DNA of 13,725 bases. It comes from Candidatus Nitrosopumilus sp. GTDB lineage: Archaea > Thermoproteota > Nitrososphaeria > Nitrososphaerales > Nitrosopumilaceae. Below the pieces are notes generated by a model. It searched no databases, was not told the DNA's origin, and saw nothing but the letters and a program-made list of their open reading frames with translations. Within the stretch, counting starts at the first letter, position 1, and each line of letters begins with the position of its first letter. The translations under genes and the position numbers were made by a program. Below, one piece after another: positions 6,352-12,547 of the stretch. The DNA lies in assembly GCA_029860565.1 (NCBI GenBank), contig JAOUAY010000019.1, positions 1 through 13,725 of the forward strand, given 5' to 3'.

Positions 6352-6831
6352 TCAAGAATTTAACTTACATTCAGTTTTCAAGGATTTCATAGTTGTGAAA
6401 TAGGTAACGGTTAGAATTCCAATGGCAACTATTCTAATAGGAATCTCATAATTAGTTAAAAATGCGGTGGCAGTAGCTCCAACTGAACCAAAAGTAGAGA
6501 TTACAGCAAATCCAATAGGTCCACAACTACATGCACCAGCAGCAGCACCAATTATAGAGCCAAGAATACTTCCACCCATTTTTTGTTTTGATTTTTGGAG
6601 CATGATGATACGAAATATGTTCATCGGGAGTACCAATGCAGATAATGCAGAAATCATCACAATAAGGACAAATCCCAATTCAGTTCCAGAAGGAATGTGA
6701 CTTACCACATAAGGTTCTAAGAAAATATATTCAGATAAAATCAACAAACCAATTAACATTGATGCAAAAATTGTGATTGCTAAGATAATGTATTTAGAAT
6801 TTGAAAATACAAATTTTATAGCAAATACCAT
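6352..6831 (-). CDS. Four-helix membrane protein with a CxC motif, coupled to the DsbA-like gene
   Basis: This 159-aa integral membrane protein is of unknown family. Hydrophobic segments lie at about residues 14-34, 52-78, 88-114 and 131-148. The third is glycine/alanine-rich and contains GACSCGPIGFAV, with C101 and C103 close to the membrane face. A third cysteine, C155, lies near the C-terminus. Its ATG (6831-6829) overlaps the TAA of the DsbA-like gene by one base, so the two are translationally coupled and the proteins probably act together. A pair of cysteines at a membrane interface next to an exported thiol oxidoreductase fits a redox partner that passes electrons to or from it, in the way DsbB, VKOR or CcdA/DsbD do. 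However, I see no VKOR, DsbB or CcdA signature, so this is inference from context. I do not recognise the family. Confidence 0.82.
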   Translation of the reverse strand: MVFAIKFVFSNSKYIILAITIFASMLIGLLILSEYIFLEPYVVSHIPSGTELGFVLIVMISALSALVLPMNIFRIIMLQKSKQKMGGSILGSIIGAAAGACSCGPIGFAVISTFGSVGATATAFLTNYEIPIRIVAIGILTVTYFTTMKSLKTECKLNS

Positions 6832-7493
6832 TAGACTATAGGATCCAGTATTTGTTTAAACACTGAAAATGGTTGTGCCCCACCAAGTTGTTGTTGTCCA
6901 TCAGGACCGACTATGAAGAACCCAGGAGTTCCCCTGACACCATGCTCTCTTGCTTGTTGAATATTATATTGAACACGCTTTGAATATTTTCCGGAATCAA
7001 GGCAACTTTCAAACAATTCCATGTCAAGTCCCAAACTAAATGCAAATGCCTTCAGTCGTTCAGAATTGGCCCACCCTCCATCAATTGTTGACTCTTGAGA
7101 AGCGTAAAGAAGATCATGATAGTCCCAGTACATTTCTTGGTCTTCAGCACAATATGATGCTTGAGCTGCTTTTGGGGAATCACTTCCCAAAAATGCCAAG
7201 TCAACAAAAACTAAATTCACTTTTCCAGTTTCAATATAATCACGAGTTAATTCAGGCTTTGTATTATGAAACCAGTTAAAACATTGATGGCATTGATAAT
7301 CACCAAATTCAACAATAGTGATTGGAGCTGATGGGTCACCCAAAATTGGAGAGCCCATAGCAGTAGAAATGGTACCATGGGTTCTACCCATGTCAAGATT
7401 AACAGTTTCAGAAGTAGATGCAGAAAACGAGGCTGCAACGCCTGCAACAATTGCAATAACTATGACGCCTAGAATTAGGACTTTTTTGTTCAT
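6831..7493 (-). CDS. Exported, membrane-anchored DsbA-like thiol:disulfide oxidoreductase
   Basis: This protein has a thioredoxin fold of the DsbA/BdbD ('Thioredoxin_4') kind, acting outside the cytoplasmic membrane. An N-terminal hydrophobic segment (residues 4-22) follows MNKK and is a signal anchor or signal peptide. The active site is C68-H-Q-C71 in VEFGDYQCHQCFNWF, and the cis-proline loop is GVRGTPGFFIV (P190). Two further cysteines, C115 and C164, lie in the inserted helical domain and could form a structural disulfide. At 220 aa it has the normal family length. The family introduces or isomerises disulfides in exported proteins. The coupled downstream membrane protein with CxC is a likely redox partner. 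ATG 7493 starts just before the signal segment, and an AT-rich TATA candidate (TTTTTTTAAC on the minus strand, 7513-7522) lies about 20-29 bases upstream, so the gene may have its own promoter. Confidence 0.92.
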   Translation of the reverse strand: MNKKVLILGVIVIAIVAGVAASFSASTSETVNLDMGRTHGTISTAMGSPILGDPSAPITIVEFGDYQCHQCFNWFHNTKPELTRDYIETGKVNLVFVDLAFLGSDSPKAAQASYCAEDQEMYWDYHDLLYASQESTIDGGWANSERLKAFAFSLGLDMELFESCLDSGKYSKRVQYNIQQAREHGVRGTPGFFIVGPDGQQQLGGAQPFSVFKQILDPIV

Positions 7494-7525
7494 AATTCAA
7501 AACAACACGAGTAGGTTAAAAAAAC

Positions 7526-7723
7526 TTATTCCAAATTACGAGAAGATTTTCGTTTAAACAGATTCACAAATTTTGCAATGGCCATATCAATCGGACATAT
7601 TTCACAAACAAAATTCGATGAATGGCTATCAAAATGCTTTTCAAATCGTTCACGTGACTCAAAAATGAGATCACATTTTTCACAATAAACCTTAGCTACA
7701 TTATTTTTCAAAGGTTTTCTCAC
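7526..7723 (-). CDS. Small C2H2 zinc-finger protein (65 aa)
   Basis: The frame encodes one classical C2H2 finger, YCEKCDLIFESRERFEKHFDSH (C-x2-C-x12-H-x3-H), followed by a second CxxC (CEIC) with no matching histidines and a basic tail (KRKSSRN). Two starts are possible. TTG 7729 adds two residues; GTG 7723 gives MRKPLKNN and lies 25 bases from the centre of the TATA box at 7745-7753. I prefer GTG because that is the leaderless distance seen elsewhere in the window. Isolated C2H2 fingers are common in archaea and may bind DNA or mediate protein contacts. The gene sits 32 bases upstream of the DsbA-like gene on the same strand, which makes it a candidate regulator of that cluster, but this is inference. 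Confidence 0.75.
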   Translation of the reverse strand: MRKPLKNNVAKVYCEKCDLIFESRERFEKHFDSHSSNFVCEICPIDMAIAKFVNLFKRKSSRNLE

Positions 7724-7744
7724 AAACAATTTTTGTAATTATTG

Positions 7745-7753
7745 CTTATAAAG
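7745..7753. promoter_or_regulatory. Nearly symmetric TATA box shared by two divergent leaderless genes
   Basis: CTTATAAAG on the plus strand reads CTTTATAAG on the minus strand, so it is an acceptable TATA box in both directions. Its centre (7749) is 25 bases from the ATG at 7774 on the plus strand and 26 bases from the GTG at 7723 on the minus strand. Both distances match archaeal TATA-to-start spacing with leaderless mRNAs. Confidence 0.6.
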
Positions 7754-7773
7754 ATCCTGTTGAAAACCAGCAT

Positions 7774-8076
7774 ATGAAAAAAATTATGGATAAATTTGTA
7801 ACAGGATTTTTTGTCGTAACACTAGGAATTTTATGGTATTGTAGTTCAAAATACCAAGTAAAACCAAATCAATATACAATATTAATTTATGATGTTTTTG
7901 GAAATCAAATCAAAATAGATGAGATTAGAACCAGTTTCAACACACATAGGATAACAAATAGTTACATTTCAGAATATCAAAACAAATTCCCACATTATGA
8001 TTTTTCAATGGCAGTAGAAATGCCAGAGATTAAAAGAAAAATATTACTTGGGATTTTTAAAAAAGTTCAAAGATAA
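7774..8076 (+). CDS. Uncharacterised single-helix membrane-anchored protein (100 aa)
   Basis: I do not recognise the family. The protein starts MKKIMDKF, followed by one hydrophobic helix (about residues 8-22, VTGFFVVTLGILWYC). About 75 mainly polar residues rich in Tyr, Asn and Phe follow, and the C-terminus is basic (KRKILLGIFKKVQR). This looks like an N-terminal anchor with an extracytoplasmic domain. Cys23 just after the helix is not in a clear lipobox. ATG 7774 is 25 bases from the TATA box, so it is probably leaderless. The stop overlaps the end of the convergent gene by 10 bases. Confidence 0.72.
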   Translation: MKKIMDKFVTGFFVVTLGILWYCSSKYQVKPNQYTILIYDVFGNQIKIDEIRTSFNTHRITNSYISEYQNKFPHYDFSMAVEMPEIKRKILLGIFKKVQR

Positions 8077-8438
8077 TGAATTCTCATGTGAGCATTCAAT
8101 TCTACTTCATACATGGTTACAAATCCACAATGAGTGCATGAAAACATGTCATTTTGAGATTCAACAGCATCCTCTTCAATGATTTTTCCAGAGATGGATG
8201 TTATGTTTATCATATCATTATTAGATATTACAGCAAAATTATTCCCCTGATCTATTGAATCCAAATATTCTTTGATTGCAGAAATTACTGCAGTAGAATC
8301 AAGAATATCATCATCATCCAATACAGATAAAGTAAATTGATTATGTTTTAAGGTAGGAATTGCAGCCATTTGATCGGCCACATAAACAAGTAATTCATTT
8401 TTTATAGATATGACATCCTTACAGTCAATTGTGAGCAT
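8067..8438 (-). CDS. Uncharacterised acidic protein with a C-terminal C2H2 finger (123 aa)
   Basis: Residues 1-95 are acidic and mixed alpha/beta (for example LSVLDDDDILDSTAVISAI) and resemble nothing I can name. The last 25 residues form a full C2H2 finger: C101-x2-C104, 12 residues, then H117-x3-H121, within FSCTHCGFVTMYEVELNAH. The finger at the very end suggests a DNA- or partner-binding tail on a small regulatory or adaptor domain. ATG 8438 is the natural start. The upstream spacer to the divergent gene at 8522 is 83 bases and would carry both promoters. This is the second C2H2 protein within 1 kb; the two fingers differ and are not obvious recent duplicates. Confidence 0.75.
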   Translation of the reverse strand: MLTIDCKDVISIKNELLVYVADQMAAIPTLKHNQFTLSVLDDDDILDSTAVISAIKEYLDSIDQGNNFAVISNNDMINITSISGKIIEEDAVESQNDMFSCTHCGFVTMYEVELNAHMRIHYL

Positions 8439-8521
8439 AAAGTTTCATGATTAAATCAATATTTTAGTTTAACAGTGATTTGAAAATGATTATTATTGTT
8501 TGACATTGTGAGTTTGATCAT

Positions 8522-8908
8522 ATGGGAGATTCAGAAACATTTGGAGTAGAGAAGGGTCATGGAGAAGAGATAATATCTTGGTTAAATGAACAAGCAAAAT
8601 CTCAATCCGTGAAACTTGAAGCTAGATTATACGGTTATGCCATATCTACTGAAAATTTTGGAGATTTTGAAATGTTTTCATGGATCGGAGACGTTCAGAT
8701 TGCAAGAAAGATGATCATCAAAGCAAGCAAAAGATTCAAAGTAAAAGTTATTGAGGGGGGATACAAGCCCAAAGAGAAAATAATTAAAATGAAAAAATTT
8801 GATTTTGCCAAAGTCAAAAAAGGAGATAAGACAATAGGCCAATTAGAATTTACAGCTTCCAGATTTGGAAACAAACATTGGGAAATTCAAAATGAAGAAC
8901 GCCGTTAA
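8522..8908 (+). CDS. Uncharacterised protein (128 aa), first gene of a pair with a hydroxyacid dehydrogenase
   Basis: I do not recognise the family. It is soluble and mixed alpha/beta, with no cysteines and no transmembrane segment. There is an acidic N-terminal half (GDSETFGVEKGHGEEIISWL), a strand-rich middle (ARLYGYAISTENFGDFEMFSW) and a basic second half (IKASKRFKVKV ... GYKPKEKIIKMKK). ATG 8522 is the only good start. The next gene begins 21 bases after its stop and carries its own ribosome binding site, so the two are likely one transcript. A role connected with the dehydrogenase is possible but not shown. Confidence 0.75.
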   Translation: MGDSETFGVEKGHGEEIISWLNEQAKSQSVKLEARLYGYAISTENFGDFEMFSWIGDVQIARKMIIKASKRFKVKVIEGGYKPKEKIIKMKKFDFAKVKKGDKTIGQLEFTASRFGNKHWEIQNEERR

Positions 8909-8929
8909 CAGTATAATTTTGGAGAAGAA

Positions 8930-9826
8930 ATGAGAATAGAAAAAATAGGAATCATAGGGTTAGGAATGTTAGGAAATGCAGTAGCACTACACTTGATAGA
9001 TTCAGGTTTTGAAGTAACAGTTTACAATAGAACAAAAGAAAAAGCACTACAACTAAAAGAAAAAGGAGCCAAAATTTCAGCATCTCCAAAAGAGATTGCA
9101 GAAAATTCAGAATTAGTCATCATCATAGTAAAAGATGCAAATGCAGTAAAGCAAATTTCATTTGAAAAAAATGGAATTGTCGAAGGAAATCATGAAAAAT
9201 TAATTGTTGCAGATATGAGTACAATTGATCCACTAGAATCAAAAAAGATTTCAAAAAAATTTCTAGAATCCAAGATAAATAAATTGGACATTCCAGTAAT
9301 GGGCGGTCCAAATGTTGCGATTACTGGAGAATTAGTAATGATGGCATCAGGAAATAAAGAAAGTTTTGATTATTGTAAAAATATCCTTGATACTATTGCA
9401 AGCAAAGTGTTTTTCCTAGGAGATAGTGGTGTTGCACATTCTGTCAAATTAGCCATGAACCTTCAAATTACTATGTTAGCACTCGCTTTATCTGAAGGCA
9501 TAATGTTTGTAAAAAAATCAAATGTAGATCCAAAAATATTTCTTGAGATTCTAAACTCTACATATTTTAAAACTGGAATGAGTGAAAAAAAAGCATACAA
9601 AATGATAGAAGGTAAATATGATACGACATTCACACTTACAAATCTAAAAAAAGACATCACCACCATTATAAATACCGCGAAAACATTAGGAATCAAACTA
9701 CCTATGATCAGTAAAGCAGAAGAAATGTATGAAAATGCGATCAAAGAAGGATTTGGTGACACAGATTATACAGGAATAATCGAATATCTCAAAAAAATAA
9801 ACAAGGAAAATAAACCAAAATCATGA
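8930..9826 (+). CDS. NAD(P)-dependent beta-hydroxyacid dehydrogenase (3-hydroxyisobutyrate dehydrogenase family)
   Basis: This protein oxidises a 3-hydroxyacid or reduces the matching semialdehyde with a nicotinamide cofactor. The N-terminal Rossmann domain has GIIGLGMLG (residues 7-15), and strand 2 ends in YNRTKEK (N33-R34-T35), a pattern usually linked to NADP(H) preference. The substrate loop DIPVMGGPNVAITGE (120-134) stands for the family's usual D-x-P-V-S-G-G-x-x-x-A-x-x-G. Catalytic K173 is in GVAHSVKLAMN, with N177 one turn later, inside the all-helical C-terminal domain. Length (298 aa) is normal. Family members include glyoxylate/succinic semialdehyde reductases and 3-hydroxyisobutyrate dehydrogenase; the exact substrate cannot be read here. 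ATG 8930 follows GGAG (8921-8924) by 5 bases. It probably forms an operon with the unknown gene upstream. Confidence 0.9.
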   Translation: MRIEKIGIIGLGMLGNAVALHLIDSGFEVTVYNRTKEKALQLKEKGAKISASPKEIAENSELVIIIVKDANAVKQISFEKNGIVEGNHEKLIVADMSTIDPLESKKISKKFLESKINKLDIPVMGGPNVAITGELVMMASGNKESFDYCKNILDTIASKVFFLGDSGVAHSVKLAMNLQITMLALALSEGIMFVKKSNVDPKIFLEILNSTYFKTGMSEKKAYKMIEGKYDTTFTLTNLKKDITTIINTAKTLGIKLPMISKAEEMYENAIKEGFGDTDYTGIIEYLKKINKENKPKS

Positions 9827-9843
9827 ATAAAATTTAACAAAAA

Positions 9844-9852
9844 TTCTATAAG
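9844..9852 (+). promoter_or_regulatory. TATA box for the short-chain dehydrogenase gene
   Basis: TTCTATAAG is centred 26 bases upstream of the ATG at 9874, consistent with a leaderless transcript. It indicates that the dehydrogenase has its own promoter in the 47-base gap and does not depend on read-through. Confidence 0.5.
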
Positions 9853-9873
9853 CTATGAGCACGGTGTAATATT

Positions 9874-10635
9874 ATGCGATTAAATGATAAAGTTGCCATC
9901 GTTACTGGAGCATCAGGGGATATAGGTAAAGGGATCGTGAAGAGATTCGTAGAAGAGGGTTCCAAAGTAATTATGATTGCAAGAAATTTGGAGAAATTAG
10001 AGGCCACTAGAAAAGAGATCGGAAATGAAGAATCAACCGCATCGGTGCCATGTGATTTAACTGATGAATCTCAGGTACTACAAGCAGTAAATCAGATCAT
10101 GGATACATATGGTAAAATTGACATTTTAGTAAATAATGCAGGAGGAATTAATGACCCAATACATTTTCATGAAATGCAAGATTCAGAAATTAAGAAACTT
10201 ATTGACATCAACTTGTTAGGAGTATTTCACATGTCAAAAGCTGTTCTTTCAAAAATGTCAGACGTTAAAAGTGGAGCAATAGTAAACGTTGGGTCCATTT
10301 CAAGTGAAAGAGCAATACCAAGAGTTCACTTGGCAATATATTCATCAACTAAAGCTGCAATTTCCATGTTTACAAAATCAATTGCAGTAGAATATGCAAG
10401 AAGAAACATTAGATGTAATTGTATTAATCCAGGAATCATCAATTCAGGAATGATAAAACCGTATCTCGATGATCCTCAAGCAAGAAAAGTTCTTGAAGAA
10501 AGATTACCTCTTGCAAGAGTAGGCGAACCAATAGATGTTGCAAATGCTGCACTCTATTTAGCATCAGATGAAGCAAATTGGGTTACAGGATCCATTCTAA
10601 ATGTAGATGGCGGCAAATCAGCTTCAGAAGGATAA
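9874..10635 (+). CDS. Short-chain dehydrogenase/reductase, FabG-like classical SDR
   Basis: This is an NAD(P)-dependent oxidoreductase acting on an unknown hydroxyl or keto substrate. All classical SDR elements are visible: TGASGDIGKG (residues 11-20) for the cofactor, NNAGG (87-91), N113 in DINLLG, catalytic S143 in VGSISS, and Y156-x3-K160 in YSSTKAA. After these come NCINPGIINSGM (182-193) and the C-terminal VTGSILNVDGG. Length (253 aa) is standard. The residue after strand 2 (IARN) includes an Arg that often favours NADP(H). FabG-like 3-oxoacyl reductases look like this, but so do many other SDRs, and archaea lack a typical fatty acid synthase, so I do not assign fabG. ATG 9874 lies downstream of a TATA box. 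Confidence 0.92.
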   Translation: MRLNDKVAIVTGASGDIGKGIVKRFVEEGSKVIMIARNLEKLEATRKEIGNEESTASVPCDLTDESQVLQAVNQIMDTYGKIDILVNNAGGINDPIHFHEMQDSEIKKLIDINLLGVFHMSKAVLSKMSDVKSGAIVNVGSISSERAIPRVHLAIYSSTKAAISMFTKSIAVEYARRNIRCNCINPGIINSGMIKPYLDDPQARKVLEERLPLARVGEPIDVANAALYLASDEANWVTGSILNVDGGKSASEG

Positions 10636-10656
10636 TCTTTTATTTTTAAATTCAAT

Positions 10657-10782
10657 TCAAGATGAAGAGATCTTATAATTATTCTTCCTCTTATATGCAC
10701 GATAGCTAAATCCAGTGATCAACATAATAATTCCAGTAACTGCGGACCACATAATAAAAGGTAAAAGTTCAAACTCATCCAT
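10657..10782 (-). CDS. Small single-helix membrane protein (41 aa)
   Basis: ATG 10782 opens a 41-codon frame ending at TGA 10659-10657. The translation begins MDEFELLPFIMWSAVTGIIM, continues LITGFSYRAYKRKNN and ends KISSS. The architecture is clean: a short acidic N-terminus, one hydrophobic helix (residues 7-25) with a small-residue patch, then a positively charged cytoplasmic tail. By the positive-inside rule the N-terminus is outside. Such mini-proteins usually act as subunits or regulators of membrane complexes; no specific role can be given. It is divergent from the small zinc protein at 10884 and convergent with the short-chain dehydrogenase. It is the only feature in the 248-base gap between those genes. 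Confidence 0.65.
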   Translation of the reverse strand: MDEFELLPFIMWSAVTGIIMLITGFSYRAYKRKNNYKISSS

Positions 10783-10856
10783 AATTAATCACCAAGGAAT
10801 AAACATCTAAAGCTTGGGTTTGAGAGATAGGAAATATTACTATCGCCTGAAACATC

Positions 10857-10862
10857 TAAATA
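10857..10862 (+). promoter_or_regulatory. Probable TATA element for the small zinc protein
   Basis: TAAATA within CATCTAAATAGATTTAAC lies 22-27 bases upstream of the ATG at 10884, the expected distance for a leaderless archaeal mRNA. Confidence 0.4.
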
Positions 10863-10883
10863 GATTTAACACAGAATAAATTC

Positions 10884-11093
10884 ATGCCTGAATTCATTTG
10901 TCCTGATTGTGGAAAACGTCTATTTCATGAAAATGAAACCACTTTAAAAATTGAGGAAACCATTCATTCCAAATTCTGTAGAAAAAAAGAGGGCGAAACT
11001 CACAGTTTTATGCACAGAGATCTAGCACATATGGAAACATTTGATTCAGAAAGAGAAAATGACACATCAGGCACCCCAGTATTAAAAAAATAA
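10884..11093 (+). CDS. Small Cys/His-rich putative zinc-binding protein (69 aa)
   Basis: The protein begins MPEFICPDCGKRLFHE, with a CPxCG half-site (C6, C9), followed by H28 and C32 (IHSKFCRKK), giving a C-x2-C-x18-H-x3-C arrangement. More histidines follow at 40, 44 and 49. The last 20 residues are acidic and probably disordered (ETFDSERENDTSG). It is the size of stand-alone zinc fingers common in archaea. Function is unknown, and binding of DNA, RNA or a protein partner is only a guess. ATG 10884 is supported by the TATA-like sequence. The next gene starts 51 bases after its stop with its own TATA box. Confidence 0.75.
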   Translation: MPEFICPDCGKRLFHENETTLKIEETIHSKFCRKKEGETHSFMHRDLAHMETFDSERENDTSGTPVLKK

Positions 11094-11113
11094 CCCGTAC
11101 AACATACCTCAAA

Positions 11114-11120
11114 ATTATAT
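11114..11120 (+). promoter_or_regulatory. TATA box for the geranylgeranyl-reductase-family gene
   Basis: ATTATAT is located 25-31 bases upstream of the TTG at 11145, supporting that TTG as the start of a leaderless mRNA. Confidence 0.45.
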
Positions 11121-11144
11121 CCTAGACCATTATGATTTAATTAA

Positions 11145-12359
11145 TTGTCAGAAGAACATCATTATGATTTAGTAGTTGTAGGAGGAGGGCCAGCAGGATC
11201 ATCAGCTGCATTTGCAGCTGCAAAGAATGGAGTTAAAGTAGCTTTACTTGAAAAAGAAAATTCAATTGCAGAGACAGTCAGGACCAGCGGAGTCACATGG
11301 ATTCAAAACATCAAAGAATTTGGAATTCCAGATGATTGTTTTAATCCAATCAAAAATTTTTCATTTTGTTCTCCCAATAACGAAGTCACCATCAGTGATT
11401 CAATTCCAAGGGCAGCAGTTTTGGATGTAAGAAAAACATACAGATGGTTAGCGCATGAAGCTGAACAATTAGGAGTAGATATTTTTGTTAAAATGAATGT
11501 TAATGAAGTTATAAAAAATGAAAAAGGAGACATTGTAGGAGTTAAGGGTACGGGACCTGATGGAAAAGTAACATTTCATTCAAAAGTAGTAATTGATGCC
11601 AGTGGATTCACATCAACTGTATGTAAGGCAATGGGATTTGCAACTCAATGGAAAAGATTTGGAGCAGGTGCAGAATATGAGGTAAAAGTAGAGAAGGTGG
11701 ATTCAGAAACATGGTGGTTGATGGTGGGACAACAATATTCACCTGCAGGTTATGCATGGATTTTCCCGTTGGGAAACAACATAGTTAGGATTGGAGTAGG
11801 CATAGGAAAACCAGAATCAGATGTAGACCCCACACAAAGACTCAAAGAATTAATAGAAAAGAAATTAGGTCCAATAAAAAAATTAGGAGAAATAACACCA
11901 ATAGAATTTCATTATGGTTTGATTCCAAATGACGGATTATCAAGAAAAACTGTTTTTAATAATTTGATACTGGTAGGAGACTCAGCTGGACAAGCAAATC
12001 CACTAGTTTTGGAAGGAATCAGATATGCAATAAAATTTGGCAGGGTGGCTGGAAAAATATCCGCAGTAGCCATAAAATCAGGTAAAACAGACAAAGATGC
12101 ACTTTATCCTTATGAGGAAAACTGGAGAAAAGAGATTGAATCAAAGATCAATTCCGCAGGAAAAGTTCAAGATAGATGGATTGGTCTAACAGATGAAGAA
12201 TGGGATAAAGAACTAGACATCATTAAAGAATTAAAATCTGAAGAATTCCTTGATTTTATCAAGGCAGATTTTGGACTATCTAACATGATTAAATTGGCAA
12301 CACATCATCCAAAACTTGCGGTTAGACAACTATTCAATTTAGTAAAAGGGAAGAAATGA
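11145..12359 (+). CDS. Geranylgeranyl reductase family FAD-dependent oxidoreductase
   Basis: This flavoprotein probably saturates prenyl double bonds of archaeal ether lipids, or of a quinone or other isoprenoid. The N-terminal FAD-binding motif is DLVVVGGGPAGSSAAF (residues 8-23) with the ribose-binding acidic residue E36. The family motif is SPAGYAWIFP (199-208), a version of Y-x-W-x-F-P, and the second FAD motif is LVGDSAGQANPLVLEGIRYA (276-295). Length (404 aa) is typical of digeranylgeranylglycerophospholipid reductases. The usual N-terminal cysteine-containing substrate motif near residue 48 is replaced by RTSGVTW, so the exact substrate is open. Nitrososphaerota carry several members of this family and I cannot say which is the main lipid reductase. 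The start is TTG 11145, next to a well-placed TATA box; no ATG lies between it and the FAD motif. Confidence 0.88.
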   Translation: MSEEHHYDLVVVGGGPAGSSAAFAAAKNGVKVALLEKENSIAETVRTSGVTWIQNIKEFGIPDDCFNPIKNFSFCSPNNEVTISDSIPRAAVLDVRKTYRWLAHEAEQLGVDIFVKMNVNEVIKNEKGDIVGVKGTGPDGKVTFHSKVVIDASGFTSTVCKAMGFATQWKRFGAGAEYEVKVEKVDSETWWLMVGQQYSPAGYAWIFPLGNNIVRIGVGIGKPESDVDPTQRLKELIEKKLGPIKKLGEITPIEFHYGLIPNDGLSRKTVFNNLILVGDSAGQANPLVLEGIRYAIKFGRVAGKISAVAIKSGKTDKDALYPYEENWRKEIESKINSAGKVQDRWIGLTDEEWDKELDIIKELKSEEFLDFIKADFGLSNMIKLATHHPKLAVRQLFNLVKGKK

Positions 12360-12402
12360 TTATTTTACATTAAAGAAATCAATTACAACCAATCACGATG
12401 TT

Positions 12403-12456
12403 ATAATTAAGTAGCACAAACACCAGAATCAAATGAACAAGATACTACTTAATTAT
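12403..12456. repeat. 12-bp perfect inverted repeat with a 30-base loop
   Basis: ATAATTAAGTAG (12403-12414) and CTACTTAATTAT (12445-12456) are exact reverse complements separated by 30 bases. They lie between the reductase stop and the methyltransferase promoter. AT-rich arms and a long loop make a strong terminator unlikely; a two-site operator is equally possible. Confidence 0.75.
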
Positions 12457-12516
12457 TAAAAATCAAATATAAAAAATGCGTAAAATTTACTCATATTAAA
12501 GATCAACAAGACGAAG

Positions 12517-12524
12517 ATTATAAT
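12517..12524 (+). promoter_or_regulatory. TATA box for the methyltransferase gene
   Basis: ATTATAAT is centred 27 bases upstream of ATG 12548, the standard archaeal spacing for a leaderless transcript. Confidence 0.5.
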
Positions 12525-12547
12525 GCAAACAAGAAAAATATGAAAAC

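Larger units (their letters stand above)
12360..12547. other. 188-base spacer with an inverted repeat and a promoter
   Basis: No ORF is supported here. It contains the 12-bp inverted repeat at 12403-12456 and a TATA box (12517-12524) serving the methyltransferase gene. Confidence 0.6.

Noticed and set aside
7040..7557. Three ORFs (two plus, one minus) overlapping the DsbA-like gene
   Set aside because: The DsbA frame has the signal segment, CxxC and cis-Pro loop. The others are shadows.
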